Below are positions 45,714 through 55,185 of a stretch of 64,000 nucleotides of DNA, in pieces (within the stretch, counting starts at the first letter, position 1; every line of letters begins with the position of its first letter). Made by a program: the position numbers and the translations under genes. Source of the stretch: Roseburia intestinalis L1-82 (GTDB lineage: Bacteria; Bacillota; Clostridia; Lachnospirales; Lachnospiraceae); NCBI RefSeq assembly GCF_900537995.1, contig NZ_LR027880.1:628501-692500 (forward strand), given 5' to 3'. The notes below the pieces were generated by a model. That model saw only the letters and a list, made by a program, of their open reading frames with translations. It did no database searches and was not told the origin of the DNA.

Positions 45714-46985
45714 ATGGAAAGAACGATTAGTTTTATGAATGGGGAAGGGTCACTTGGTCATAATACAAGAGCATTTATTGCGGCAAATGTGGATGCAGAC
45801 AGAACAAAAGATAATATCACTCTTGTGCATGAAGATTTGAAAAAGGTGTATCACAAATTGTTTGATGATTCTCTTAAAAAGTACAATGCCAAGCAGAAAC
45901 GCAAAGACAGGCAGATTAAGAATTATTATGACAAGATTTCAAGAAGCAAGCAGGAGAAGCTTTTTTATGAAGTCATTGTGCAGATAGGGAACAGAGATGA
46001 TACCGGCGTGGGCAGTGCTGCGGCTGATACTGCAGTTAAGGCATTACAAGATTATGTGGAGTTATTTATTCGCAGAAATCCACAGCTATATGTATTTGGG
46101 GCTTATATTCATATGGATGAAGAGACGCCACATGTGCATATAGATTTTGTACCGTTTTCAACAGATAACAAGAGAGGATTAGAAATAAAAAATTCCCTTA
46201 AGGGTGCGCTTGCCTCCAGAGGTTTTGAAAGTGAGGGCAAGGGTAATACCGAATGGCAGCAGTGGTCGGAGGCAGAGAAAGAAGATATTGCCATGATAAT
46301 GCAGAAATACGGTGTTGGCTGGAAAAAACTGGATACACACAATCCACATTTGTCGGTTTTGGATTATAAAAAGCAGGAGCGTAGCCGGGAAGTCAAAGAA
46401 TTAGAGCAGGAGCTTGAAGATATCGGTGTTGTAATTGAGTTAAAAGAAGAACGAGAAGCTCAGTTGAACGATGAGATTCATAAACAACAAATGTGTTTGA
46501 AAACAGAACGAGAGGAAGCGGAAAAGACCTTAGCGATAGTAACATCCCTGAAAGATAGAATCATGGAAGAAGGGGTTGCACAAGAAAAATATAATAAAGC
46601 TTTGGCTGCTGATGGTCAGGAATTGGAAGATATTATTGCAGATAAAAAGAAACAGTTGGCAGATGTGCAGGTAGCACTTAATAAGGCTCGTGCAGTATTT
46701 GAGAATGCAAATGAAAAACTGGCTCAGGCAGAGGAAGAATTGTCAGAGGTTAAAAAACTTAGGGATGACCTGATAAAGCAGGGTGAAGGGGATTATTATC
46801 TAAAGGAAGAGGTTATTCAGCTGAGGTATGAAAACCAAAATCTGAAAAAAGAAAACAAGGGGCTGCAGGAGAAACTGGATAAGGCGTATGAATTTATGAA
46901 AAAGTTTGTGATTGAAGGAAAGTCAATGCTTGATAAGTTTCTGGAGTGGATTGGCGAGAAGGTTAGAGAGGGGAGGGGGAGGTGA
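45714..46985 (+). CDS. mobV: MobV-type relaxase (Pre/Mob family)
   Basis: The relaxase nicks and leads element DNA during mobilization. The ATG at 45714 follows AAGGAGGTAG. The protein starts MERTISFMNGEGSLGHNTRA, and the metal-binding motif HMDEETPHVHIDFVPF is at about residues 139-154. A long coiled coil (about 230-410) makes up the C-terminal half. An in-frame extension to 45471 would pass through the hairpin region and is not supported by a ribosome site. Confidence 0.88.
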   Translation: MERTISFMNGEGSLGHNTRAFIAANVDADRTKDNITLVHEDLKKVYHKLFDDSLKKYNAKQKRKDRQIKNYYDKISRSKQEKLFYEVIVQIGNRDDTGVGSAAADTAVKALQDYVELFIRRNPQLYVFGAYIHMDEETPHVHIDFVPFSTDNKRGLEIKNSLKGALASRGFESEGKGNTEWQQWSEAEKEDIAMIMQKYGVGWKKLDTHNPHLSVLDYKKQERSREVKELEQELEDIGVVIELKEEREAQLNDEIHKQQMCLKTEREEAEKTLAIVTSLKDRIMEEGVAQEKYNKALAADGQELEDIIADKKKQLADVQVALNKARAVFENANEKLAQAEEELSEVKKLRDDLIKQGEGDYYLKEEVIQLRYENQNLKKENKGLQEKLDKAYEFMKKFVIEGKSMLDKFLEWIGEKVREGRGR

Positions 46986-47139
46986 TACAAAATTAATAGA
47001 ATTGTTAAGATCTTGTAGTGGAGAAAACCTAGTATTTGTGGTAGAATTATCTTGAGTTTTTGTATACTTTTTTCTAATAGCTGCAAGGACTACACAGAAA
47101 AATTGGATGCCGGAGTACAGATTATTGGACTTATTAATA

Positions 47140-47148
47140 TGATATAAT
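47140..47148 (+). promoter_or_regulatory. Extended -10 promoter for the ASCH/restriction genes
   Basis: TGATATAAT at 47140 is a TGn-extended consensus -10 about 43 bases before the ASCH gene start. The 205-base gap after the relaxase has no gene. Confidence 0.55.
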
Positions 47149-47190
47149 TTATATGGCTAAATCTTATGACTTGGGTGGATAGGAGAAGGT

Positions 47191-47664
47191 ATGCGGACAA
47201 TGTTGTTAAGCTTTAAACCTGAATGGTATAACAGGATTAAAGAAGGAAGCAAGATTTTTGAATATAGAAGAACATTTCCAGATGAAGAAATATTGGCATA
47301 TATGTATGTGAGTAGTCCAATGAAAATGATAGTGGGAAAGATTCATCTGGGACGAAAAATAGACATCAACACTTGGAAAGAGGAATACAAGGAAGACGCA
47401 CAGGTGTGTGAAAGGGTAGATGATTTCCTTACAAGACACACATATGCCATGCCTATCTTATCTTTTCGGATGACCAAGGAAATAGACTTGGAAACACTTC
47501 GGAAGTTTAATCCGAATTTTGTATGTCCTCAAATGTATTATTATCTGGAAAACTATCCTGAATTGTTTGAGTTTATTAAGAAAAATGCAACAGACATTGG
47601 AAAGCCACAAGTTAATTCATTTGAAAACATAGGAAAAGAAGAGATATGTAGAAAACAATACTAG
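47191..47664 (+). CDS. ASCH-domain protein
   Basis: The 157-residue protein begins MLLSFKPEWYNRIKEGSKIFEYRR, cut here to the diagnostic LSFKPEW and KxFEYR parts, followed by a strand reading AYMYVSSP and a VGKIHLG motif: this is the ASCH/PUA-like fold, which binds RNA or modified nucleotides. It is encoded 11 bases before a probable restriction endonuclease and may belong to that operon, for example as a modified-base reader; that link is inference from position. Confidence 0.65.
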   Translation: MRTMLLSFKPEWYNRIKEGSKIFEYRRTFPDEEILAYMYVSSPMKMIVGKIHLGRKIDINTWKEEYKEDAQVCERVDDFLTRHTYAMPILSFRMTKEIDLETLRKFNPNFVCPQMYYYLENYPELFEFIKKNATDIGKPQVNSFENIGKEEICRKQY

Positions 47665-47675
47665 GAGGTCTTGTT

Positions 47676-48557
47676 ATGGGTGATTTTGGTGATGCAGAAA
47701 GAAGAATATTAGCATTTATGGCTGAAGGAACAGAGTTCGTGTTCCAAGAGAAGAATTATAAAATAATTCTTTCAGGAAAACCAACATGCCATAAAGGTGA
47801 GCCTAAAACAGATATTTATATTTTAGCAGAATCGTCATCTGATAAGGTGGAAATAAAAATATCATATAAAAAAGAAAACGCTGATTTTATTGAGAATAAG
47901 ATGAGTGCAGATAGAGCAGAGCAATTATTCGGCGAGGACTGGGTAAATATTATTGAGCAATCGACAATGGCTATAAGTGATAGATTTGAAGAAAGAATGC
48001 TCATATATAAGAATAAGTTTAAGAGAACGGAAAAGGGCGCTATCACTTTGGGATGGAAGTTTGAGCTTTTAAACAAAAATAGTGGAGATTTATCAGGTAA
48101 AATGCTACTTACAGAAGAACAGGTTATTGATGTGTATGCAGGTAGTAATTTGGTAGATGATAAACGAAATGCTATGGTGTCAGGACAGGTTATTGAGAAT
48201 AGCGGCATAGCCAATTACATATTGATGGATGAAAATGTAAATTCGGCACAAGACGTAATTGATAAAATGGTTCCGATTAAAGAGTATGTGAAGATGCACC
48301 CTGATATTTACTTTGCATGTAAGGCATTGAATTATCGTACATTTGCTGGAAAATGGGATGGAGACAGACCACTTTCGGTTCAAGTGTATTGGAATGCTGA
48401 AGACAATAAACTTGTTCCCGAATTGGTGTATGATCAGCCATTAACTGTTAAGGGAAATGAAGTGGCGAACAGGTTGTTGCATTATATGAAAAAGCTAAAC
48501 ATTAAAACAACAGACGACATTGATGATGACAATGCCGGGACAGATAGAATAATTTAG
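47676..48557 (+). CDS. Probable type II restriction endonuclease (PD-(D/E)XK-like)
   Basis: The 293-residue protein is not one I can name. A segment at about residues 45-75 reads KTDIYIL, then VEIKISYKKENADFIENK, which fits the D-x(n)-(D/E)-x-K nuclease core. Ten bases downstream is an m5C methyltransferase, the usual neighbour of a type II endonuclease. AGGAGG precedes the ATG at 47676. The recognition site is unknown. It could instead be an accessory protein, so the call rests on the motif and context. Confidence 0.6.
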   Translation: MGDFGDAERRILAFMAEGTEFVFQEKNYKIILSGKPTCHKGEPKTDIYILAESSSDKVEIKISYKKENADFIENKMSADRAEQLFGEDWVNIIEQSTMAISDRFEERMLIYKNKFKRTEKGAITLGWKFELLNKNSGDLSGKMLLTEEQVIDVYAGSNLVDDKRNAMVSGQVIENSGIANYILMDENVNSAQDVIDKMVPIKEYVKMHPDIYFACKALNYRTFAGKWDGDRPLSVQVYWNAEDNKLVPELVYDQPLTVKGNEVANRLLHYMKKLNIKTTDDIDDDNAGTDRII

Positions 48558-48567
48558 AGGTGAAACC

Positions 48568-49866
48568 ATGGCTGTTATTTTAGAAGAAAGAGGGCGTGGC
48601 AAATTTAAGCCGGCTCCAGATTATAAAGTGGATGAAGTCAAGGAACTTTTGAATGCTAAAATTGAAGAAGAAAGACAAGCGTTTGCTGATTGTAGTGAAG
48701 AAATAGAGTTTGATAAACTCAACTATGATCCGAATAAATGGAACTTGCTGTCATTGTTTTCGGGATGTGGTGGTCTTGATTTAGGATTTGAATTAGCTGG
48801 ATTAAAAGCCGTTATGGGTGAAGAAGTTATGGAAGCTGCATTTGCTGATAAAAAGGTTTTTGATGAAAACATTAATAATAATGTGTTTAATACGATTTAT
48901 GTAAACGATATATTTGATGAGGCAAGAGAAACCTATGCACAGAATGCGGGTAAATATATATATATGGACAAAAGCGATATAAGAAAGATAAAGGAGTTTC
49001 CTAAGGCGGATATTGTATTAGGAGGTTTCCCTTGTCCGGGTTTTTCTGAGGCTGGACCGAGACTGGTTGATGATAAGAGAAACTTTTTATATTTGCATTT
49101 TATTCGTTGTTTGATGCAGAGCAAACCGAAAATTTTTGTGGCTGAGAATGTAAAAGGAATGATGACTCTTGGCAAGGGCGAGGTTTTTAAACAGATTGTT
49201 CAGGATTTTGCAGCAGCGGGATATACAATATATCACAAACTTTTAAACTCGGCAGAATATGGTGTGCCACAGATAAGAGAACGAGTGATTTTGGTTGGTG
49301 TCAGAAATGATATAGACTTTGAATATGTACATCCAGAACCAACACATGGGTATGGTGTTGAAGGCTTAAAAGAAGTAGTTACGCTTCGTGATGCGATTGG
49401 TGATTTGGAAGATAATCCGGGAGATTATTTTACCGGTTCGTATTCGACCATTTTTATGTCACGTAACCGAAAGAAACTTTGGACACAACCAAGTTTTACG
49501 ATTCAGGCATCTGGTAGACAGGCACCTATCCATCCGGCAGGAGAGCCTATGGTGCATGTAGGTAAAGACAAATATATCTTTAGTGATGGTGAAGAAAACA
49601 ATAGAAGGCTGTCGGTTAAAGAGATTGCTAGAATACAGACATTCCCTGATTGGTATGAGTTTAGCAGGGGAACAAGTAATAGAAACGATAATGCAAAGTT
49701 GGATTTGGTTTATAAGCAAATCGGGAATGCAGTGCCGGTAAGATTGGCATTGGCTGTTGCTGAACCGATTGCAGTGTTTGCAAAGGAACTGTTGGAGAAA
49801 GAAAAAGAAGAAGCGGAATATGTTGTTATTCGTAATGTAGGAGAGCAGAAAAGGATGATGGCATAA
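48568..49866 (+). CDS. DNA (cytosine-5) methyltransferase
   Basis: The m5C methyltransferase motifs appear in order: I (LFSGCGGLDLGFE), IV with the catalytic Cys (GGFPCPGFSEAG), VI (VAENVKGM), VIII (QIRERVILVG) and a C-terminal X-like region (YKQIGNAVPVRLA). The target-recognition region lies around residues 270-370. Length is 432 with an N-terminal extension of about 60 residues. It should protect the host from the preceding putative endonuclease. Confidence 0.95.
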   Translation: MAVILEERGRGKFKPAPDYKVDEVKELLNAKIEEERQAFADCSEEIEFDKLNYDPNKWNLLSLFSGCGGLDLGFELAGLKAVMGEEVMEAAFADKKVFDENINNNVFNTIYVNDIFDEARETYAQNAGKYIYMDKSDIRKIKEFPKADIVLGGFPCPGFSEAGPRLVDDKRNFLYLHFIRCLMQSKPKIFVAENVKGMMTLGKGEVFKQIVQDFAAAGYTIYHKLLNSAEYGVPQIRERVILVGVRNDIDFEYVHPEPTHGYGVEGLKEVVTLRDAIGDLEDNPGDYFTGSYSTIFMSRNRKKLWTQPSFTIQASGRQAPIHPAGEPMVHVGKDKYIFSDGEENNRRLSVKEIARIQTFPDWYEFSRGTSNRNDNAKLDLVYKQIGNAVPVRLALAVAEPIAVFAKELLEKEKEEAEYVVIRNVGEQKRMMA

Positions 49867-49906
49867 AAAAGCAATAATTGATTCTGGAAAGGGAAGTGGT
49901 GAGAAC

Positions 49907-50926
49907 GTGCAGGATTTTTCAAGTGTAAATATAAAAAATATGATTATTCATAATGTGGGAAATAAAGTTAAAGGTGAATCGTTAGAGATATCAACGGAAA
50001 TATGTGATGCTAATAATGAAGTAACAAATCAATATTTGAAACAATTCTTTTTTTCTACATTTAAATTTGATGTAACATATAGATTTGTACATGAAACAGA
50101 TATTGCAATGAATGAAATATATAATTATGTTAAACATATATTTGAAAACCCAAGTGAGTTTTATGAACAATCTGTCAATATTGCTAAACACTTGTATGAA
50201 GTGTCAGTGCATCCCAATATAAAAGCAGGAGAATTGTATATAGTTTATTTACAAAATTGCATAATAGATGATAATGTTACTGATGCAATAGGAATTTATA
50301 AATCGGAATCTAAGGATTATTATTTGCAAGTAAATAGTAATGGAAAGAGATATGATATTGAATGTCAACAGGGTATTAATCCTAAGAAATTGGATAAAGG
50401 TTGTCTTATATTTAATTTGTCAGATTCAAATTATAAGGTATATATTGTGGATAGAAATATTAATGATGCTATGTATTGGAAAAAGAATTTTTTGATGATT
50501 GAGGAAGAAAAAAATGAATATACCAATACAGCAAAGGTATTGAAGTCTTGTAAAAAATATATTGCTAAAAAAGAAAATATAGAACCTGAAAAAAGATTGG
50601 AACTGATGAACAATTCTGTAGAGTATTTTGAAAATAATGAAGAATTTGATTTGGAAAAATTCACAGAAAAAGTATTTGATAATCAGGAAGAATCGGATAA
50701 ATTTAAAGTTTATATAGATTCGTATGATGTAGATAACAAATTTAGTATATCGTCGAATGCTGTAACTAAAATTAAGAAGACAATAAAGAAATGCATCAAG
50801 TTAGATGATAATGTGGAGATTAAATTTAGTGATACTGTAGATGACATTGATAATCTGATTGAGAAAGGTTACGATAGGGAAAAGAAAAGAAAATACTATA
50901 AAATATATTATAATGATGAAGATTAG
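49907..50926 (+). CDS. NdpA/YejK-like nucleoid-associated protein
   Basis: The 339-residue protein has the general plan of the 37-kDa nucleoid-associated family: an N-terminal IxNMIIHNVGN segment, a middle GxLYIVYLQNCIIDD...AIGIYKSE region and LDKGCLIFNLSD near residue 165. The GTG start at 49907 follows GGTGAG. Very AT-rich. Homologues recur in phage-defence loci, where their function is not settled. It is 14 bases upstream of the GapS4a-like gene, so the three may form one operon. Confidence 0.65.
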   Translation: MQDFSSVNIKNMIIHNVGNKVKGESLEISTEICDANNEVTNQYLKQFFFSTFKFDVTYRFVHETDIAMNEIYNYVKHIFENPSEFYEQSVNIAKHLYEVSVHPNIKAGELYIVYLQNCIIDDNVTDAIGIYKSESKDYYLQVNSNGKRYDIECQQGINPKKLDKGCLIFNLSDSNYKVYIVDRNINDAMYWKKNFLMIEEEKNEYTNTAKVLKSCKKYIAKKENIEPEKRLELMNNSVEYFENNEEFDLEKFTEKVFDNQEESDKFKVYIDSYDVDNKFSISSNAVTKIKKTIKKCIKLDDNVEIKFSDTVDDIDNLIEKGYDREKKRKYYKIYYNDED

Positions 50927-50940
50927 GAGGGGCAAATATA

Positions 50941-51888
50941 ATGGCCGGTGGTGAAAAAGCGAAAAGTTCGGGCGAATATGGAGAACAAATTGTAAAGAAC
51001 ATTCTTGAGCTGATGGGATGGAACAATGCAAATAGTGGGGTGACGGTACCATGTGTACATAAAGAAAAACATAAAAAGGAAAATTCTAAAGAACCCCAAA
51101 AGCATGGAATTGATTATGTCTATACATATAAATCTCAATTAAGGGATGCCACTAAACAAGATGTTTTGGTAAGTGTTAAATGTAGAGATGGGTATCCAGC
51201 AACAGATAGCGGAGTGAAAAGTAAATTTAAGGAATTTGTATTGGATTTGGCGTATGCAATGGAGTGCTATCCAGCATGCGAATTAGCCAAGAAAAAGATA
51301 CCTAATACAGATAAGAAGGTTATATCAGGGCTGATATTTTGGATTGATCGAGGAAGTGAAGATGGTCGCGAAAATGAAAGTGTGATAGACAAAATAGGGA
51401 ATTTTTATATGAATCAAGAATGTGTGTATGAAACAATAGCATTGGTGGACAACAAAAGGGCACAATTCTTATATCAGTTGTTATCATACACTCGTTCAAA
51501 ATATGGTAAGGAAAATGTTGAGTTTTTTTATATTGATACGGGATTGAATAATTCTAGTATACAACGCGTATATAGAGGAAAAGAAATGCCATATGAGTAT
51601 GTTAACTCAAATGTTATCCCATTGGCAATTAGCAATGGTGACGAAAAAAGATTGTTTATTGGTGTTGCGGAATCTTTTTGCAAAGAGTATTTAGAACGTT
51701 TGATAGGATTGGCACAGGAATTAACTAGTACATGGACTGCAAAGGTTACAATTGCATTTCCAGATTATAATTCATTTGAACATAGGGAAGCGGTTTTGAT
51801 GGCAAAAAGTTCTTTTGAAAATGCAGATTTTGTGAACAGTATTGAGGTTATAACATATAAACCAGATTTCAGAGATGAGGTGATTTAA
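50941..51888 (+). CDS. GapS4a-like defence protein
   Basis: The 315-residue protein begins with a segment reading EKAKSSGEYGEQIVKNILELMGW, of which GEYGE..V and MGW are typical, and follows with HGIDYVYTYKS and VLVSVKCRDGYP. The latter fit a PD-(D/E)XK nuclease core (Glu, then Asp, then VKC). From memory this matches GapS4a, a subunit of the two-gene anti-phage system GAPS4. The partner gene follows after three bases. The family match was not tested by search. Confidence 0.6.
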   Translation: MAGGEKAKSSGEYGEQIVKNILELMGWNNANSGVTVPCVHKEKHKKENSKEPQKHGIDYVYTYKSQLRDATKQDVLVSVKCRDGYPATDSGVKSKFKEFVLDLAYAMECYPACELAKKKIPNTDKKVISGLIFWIDRGSEDGRENESVIDKIGNFYMNQECVYETIALVDNKRAQFLYQLLSYTRSKYGKENVEFFYIDTGLNNSSIQRVYRGKEMPYEYVNSNVIPLAISNGDEKRLFIGVAESFCKEYLERLIGLAQELTSTWTAKVTIAFPDYNSFEHREAVLMAKSSFENADFVNSIEVITYKPDFRDEVI

Positions 51889-51891
51889 TAT

Positions 51892-53016
51892 ATGGAAGAA
51901 ATAAATATAAAAACATTGCTTCCAGTTGGTGAAAAACTAAAACCATTGTTAAGCAAATCATGTATAAGTGAGGCTGATTTGAAGGGGATTTTAGCAGAAC
52001 GTGGGGTATTTATTGGCGATAATTCTAAACAAATGTCAATTCCTCTTTTGACACTTTCAATAATAAGTCCTAAAGAGTTTGAAAAATTGCAAGAGTTTCA
52101 AAAGACCAAAGAAGACAGTGTGAAATTTCGAACCTCTAAAATCGAATCATCAACAACTGAAAATTTAAATGATATAGTGCCACTTTCTTTGATTGAGCCT
52201 CAAAAAATAGTAGATGATTCAAGTAATTATACTGTTAATACTGATATGCAATTTACAATGAACTCTGAAAATAATCTTGTTCTAGAATACGAAATTTTGC
52301 GAGAGGATATTACAAAAGATTGGGCAAATTGTGAGAGTAAATTTTCAGGAAGAGTTGAAATTGTAAAAGATGAAAAAACAAGAGAAATTACATTTAGAAA
52401 TGAGTTCACATCATCTGAAACCGAAGCAATTAATCGAAAAGTTGTTAAGGATGTAGTGAAACTTTTAAAGGACAAAGGTGCAGTAGCAACTTCTGATAAT
52501 GCAACAGAGCTATCTGCTAAAGAATTCAGTAATAATCAACGATTTATGTTTATGCTGTCAATAGCTAATAACAGTCCAAATGGATTTTTAGAGTTTGAAG
52601 CAGTGAAAAATATAGAAATAGGACCAGATAGGGAATCAAAACAGCCGTTGCCCGATTCTGCAAAATGGATGAATGGAAGTGTAAAAAATATTATAATTAA
52701 CAGTGAAAAAGGGGAAACATTAGAGAATGTAGAATACATTTCTGATCCGTCATATCATGATGTGCTAATACTTAGGCAAGTTCAGGCACAGTATAGATTC
52801 GAATTTGGAGAAATGAATGGATTTTGCATTATTGAATACGGTTTTCCACATTATTTTAGAAAATATGTAAAAGGAGATGCATTTGAATCTCGTTTGGCAA
52901 ATATTTATTTTGGCAAAACAAGTAAAAGTCAAAATGTAAAAAATGCAACTAGATTGATATTAGAAGAATTTGAAAAATTATATCAAACGCAATATCATTT
53001 GTGCTTGAAAAGATAA
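51892..53016 (+). CDS. GapS4b-like defence protein
   Basis: The 374-residue protein opens with IKTLLPVGEKLKPLLSK, then ISEADLKGILAERGVF and IIPSK-type SPKEFEKLQEFQ, a helical N-terminal domain like that remembered for GapS4b. The C-terminal two thirds are mostly beta-strand and of unknown fold. Its start lies three bases after the GapS4a-like stop, so the two are coupled. It is the last gene of element A. Confidence 0.55.
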   Translation: MEEINIKTLLPVGEKLKPLLSKSCISEADLKGILAERGVFIGDNSKQMSIPLLTLSIISPKEFEKLQEFQKTKEDSVKFRTSKIESSTTENLNDIVPLSLIEPQKIVDDSSNYTVNTDMQFTMNSENNLVLEYEILREDITKDWANCESKFSGRVEIVKDEKTREITFRNEFTSSETEAINRKVVKDVVKLLKDKGAVATSDNATELSAKEFSNNQRFMFMLSIANNSPNGFLEFEAVKNIEIGPDRESKQPLPDSAKWMNGSVKNIIINSEKGETLENVEYISDPSYHDVLILRQVQAQYRFEFGEMNGFCIIEYGFPHYFRKYVKGDAFESRLANIYFGKTSKSQNVKNATRLILEEFEKLYQTQYHLCLKR

Positions 53017-53068
53017 AATAGGTATAAGCATATTAGGGATTATATGTTGAGGTGTTGAATTATTGTGC

Positions 53069-53087
53069 TGACAATAAAATGACAATA
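53069..53087. repeat. Right arm-type direct repeat of element A
   Basis: TGACAATAAAATGACAATA differs from the left copy at 40335 by one base. It begins 121 bases before the start of the att core at 53190. Confidence 0.6.
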
Positions 53088-53189
53088 CAATCTTCATAAA
53101 ATCCACGCAACAGGTAGAATTCAGACAAAACTCTCGGCGTTCTACTGCAAAAAGCAATCTCGAACACCACAAAACAACTTTACAATTAA

Positions 53190-53202
53190 GAGTTTGAATA
53201 AT
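53190..53202. other. Middle attachment-site core (att2)
   Basis: GAGTTTGAATAAT, identical to the end of guaA, marks the junction of elements A and B. It shares one extra T and a nearby AACA/CACA-like flank with the third copy at 62770. Bases 53017-53389 hold only att, arm repeats and the IS66 end; no gene is seen. Confidence 0.7.
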
Positions 53203-53260
53203 TCACACAATCACGAGAAACCAGTATTCATGCTGGTTACAAACAAATTTGTTTAGTGAT

Positions 53261-53279
53261 TGGCAACAAAATGGCAACA
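53261..53279. repeat. Left arm-type direct repeat of element B
   Basis: TGGCAACAAAATGGCAACA has the same doubled-octamer structure as the element A repeats with R/Y changes at matching places. It begins 71 bases after the start of the core, compared with 70 in element A. Confidence 0.5.
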
Positions 53280-53359
53280 TTTTGTGATTATTCAAGAGAT
53301 AAAAATTTTATTTCATAACGTATATAAGTAAGTACGTAATCATCTGTACCTTGCCTTTT

Positions 53360-53388
53360 TAAAAAACATGCCGCCCATCAGGGCGGCA
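53360..53388 (-). terminator. Terminator of tnpC
   Basis: TGCCGCCC-ATCA-GGGCGGCA is a perfect 8-bp stem. Read on the minus strand it is followed by a run of T. Confidence 0.85.
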
Positions 53389-53392
53389 CATT

Positions 53393-55039
53393 TTATTTCT
53401 TCTTTTTGGTTCGAAATCCTTCCGGTAATTCATTTGACCATGGCAAAAGCCGATTTAGATCATCCGGCTTTGGAAAAGGTCCCATTTTACGAAGCTCGTC
53501 TAATACATAGGAAAGATATACATACGGCTTCAGACCATTCAGCAGGGCTGTTTCTGCGATACTATAAACAACAGCACTGGCATCTGCACCACGGATACTC
53601 TTGGCAAACAGCCAATTCCGGCGGCCTACTGCAAAATTTTTGATTGCACGCTCCGCACTATTATTATCAATGCTCAGATGCCCGTCATCCAAGTACCTGC
53701 GAAGATAGTTTTCCTGATTCAGCGTATATAAAATGGCATCACCAATAAGGGAAGATCTGTCTACAGAATCTTCCATCGAATGCAGCCATTCAAACAGGGC
53801 TTCCACTACTGGACGCGACTGCTTCTGGCGTTCCTGATACCGTTCTTCCGGTGTCTTATCTTTGATCAGTTCCTCTACTTTATACAGGATTCCGATCCTC
53901 GTCATTGCCTGATATGCAACTGTTTCTTTCAGCTGCTCCTTTGTGAAATCCTTTTTTAATGCCGTGAGCGCAGCATCAAAACGGCGTCTCGCATGGGTAA
54001 AGCATCCTGTTACGGTAATGGAATCGTTCAGTCCATGATACGCCTGGTATCCATCACACGTCAGATATCCATGAAATGTATCTCCAAGGAAGTTTACCGG
54101 GTGATATCCGGCACGCGTTCTCTCATAATCAAAGAGAACCATCTGTGGGGATTCACTGTAATGATCTGTCAGATATACCCACATCCAGTTTTGAGATGAT
54201 CCTTTCTGATCCGGTTCATCAATCACCTGGATCCTGGTTTCATCGCAATGGATGTATCTGCTCTTTAGGAATTCTTCCTTCATCTGCCCATAAAGCAGTC
54301 CCAGATACCGGTCTGCACAGCTGATGATCCAGTTTGCCATTGTTTTTGTTGAAAGATTTAAGTCATACCTTGCGAATTCCCGTTCCTGTCTTGCCAGCGG
54401 CATGCCATTGACATACTTTGCATTCATGATTCCGGCAACCAGCGAAGGTGTAGCAATGCTTCCCTTGATCAGCGGAAACTCTTTTTCCGGCCGGATCATA
54501 GCACCACATTTTGGACAACTGTATACATAGGTTACTTCTTCAGCCACTTCAAAGGTGGAGGGGATGAATTTCAGTCGTTTTACGACTTCTTTTGTGACGA
54601 CTTTATACTTTGTTCCACAGTCCGGACAATAGCGGTCTTCGCCGGTCAGTTTATATTCGATTGTTTCTGTTACTTCGAAATTAGAAAGATCTTCTTCTTT
54701 TTTGCCGGTGCGTTTTTTCCGTTTGTGCGATGGAATCACGATTTCCTCTTCAATCTCAGCCGTATCCGTATCTGCATTGACTTCAGCCTCATTAAACAGA
54801 TCCGTCTGTTCATATCCATCTGCGTATTTTTCACTGGAAGAACCGAAACGTCTTCTTTGTGCAAGCGCAAGACGGTCTGAAAGCATTGCGTTCATAAATT
54901 CCAGTTCTTTCTGCTTGTCTTTCAGAAGCTGTACCTCGGTCTCTTTTTTTCGAACCTGATTCTGCATGATTCTCATAACTTCCATCATGTTTTCACGGCT
55001 CATGTTATTCAGCTGTTCCTCTGTAAAAAACGGATCCAT
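53393..55039 (-). CDS. tnpC: IS66 transposase TnpC
   Basis: The 548-residue transposase has an N-terminal leucine-rich coiled coil (about 1-65), a zinc-binding region with CPDCGTKYK and CPKCGAM (about 140-185) and a DDE catalytic domain, with Asp in RYIHCDETRIQV, Asp in YLTCDGYQAYHG and Glu in NNSAERAIK. The C-terminal IS66 tail is complete. The frame is intact, so this copy may be active. Confidence 0.95.
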   Translation of the reverse strand: MDPFFTEEQLNNMSRENMMEVMRIMQNQVRKKETEVQLLKDKQKELEFMNAMLSDRLALAQRRRFGSSSEKYADGYEQTDLFNEAEVNADTDTAEIEEEIVIPSHKRKKRTGKKEEDLSNFEVTETIEYKLTGEDRYCPDCGTKYKVVTKEVVKRLKFIPSTFEVAEEVTYVYSCPKCGAMIRPEKEFPLIKGSIATPSLVAGIMNAKYVNGMPLARQEREFARYDLNLSTKTMANWIISCADRYLGLLYGQMKEEFLKSRYIHCDETRIQVIDEPDQKGSSQNWMWVYLTDHYSESPQMVLFDYERTRAGYHPVNFLGDTFHGYLTCDGYQAYHGLNDSITVTGCFTHARRRFDAALTALKKDFTKEQLKETVAYQAMTRIGILYKVEELIKDKTPEERYQERQKQSRPVVEALFEWLHSMEDSVDRSSLIGDAILYTLNQENYLRRYLDDGHLSIDNNSAERAIKNFAVGRRNWLFAKSIRGADASAVVYSIAETALLNGLKPYVYLSYVLDELRKMGPFPKPDDLNRLLPWSNELPEGFRTKKKK

Positions 55040-55185
55040 CCGGCAATCTCCAAACTTTTATATGATAATTCCAGTATAGCATACAAAGTCCAGCTGTTCG
55101 AGAAAAATCAACGTTTTACTGTGTAGGAATATATACCGATATCCACGAGTATTTCGTGCTTTTTGCGAATTGACAAATCCGTTCT

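Larger units (their letters stand above)
40265..53202. mobile_element. Element A: integrative mobilizable element at the guaA 3' end
   Basis: The element is bounded by the 13-bp att cores at 40265 and 53190. It carries a phage-like XRE regulator, an Xis-like protein, a tyrosine integrase, MobC, TnpV, a hairpin-rich oriT-like region and a MobV relaxase, but no type IV secretion genes, so it would need a helper for transfer. Cargo genes are defence-related: AIPR protein, ASCH protein, restriction-modification pair, NdpA-like protein and a GAPS4-like pair. The cargo is distinctly more AT-rich than the host genes to its left. Confidence 0.75.
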
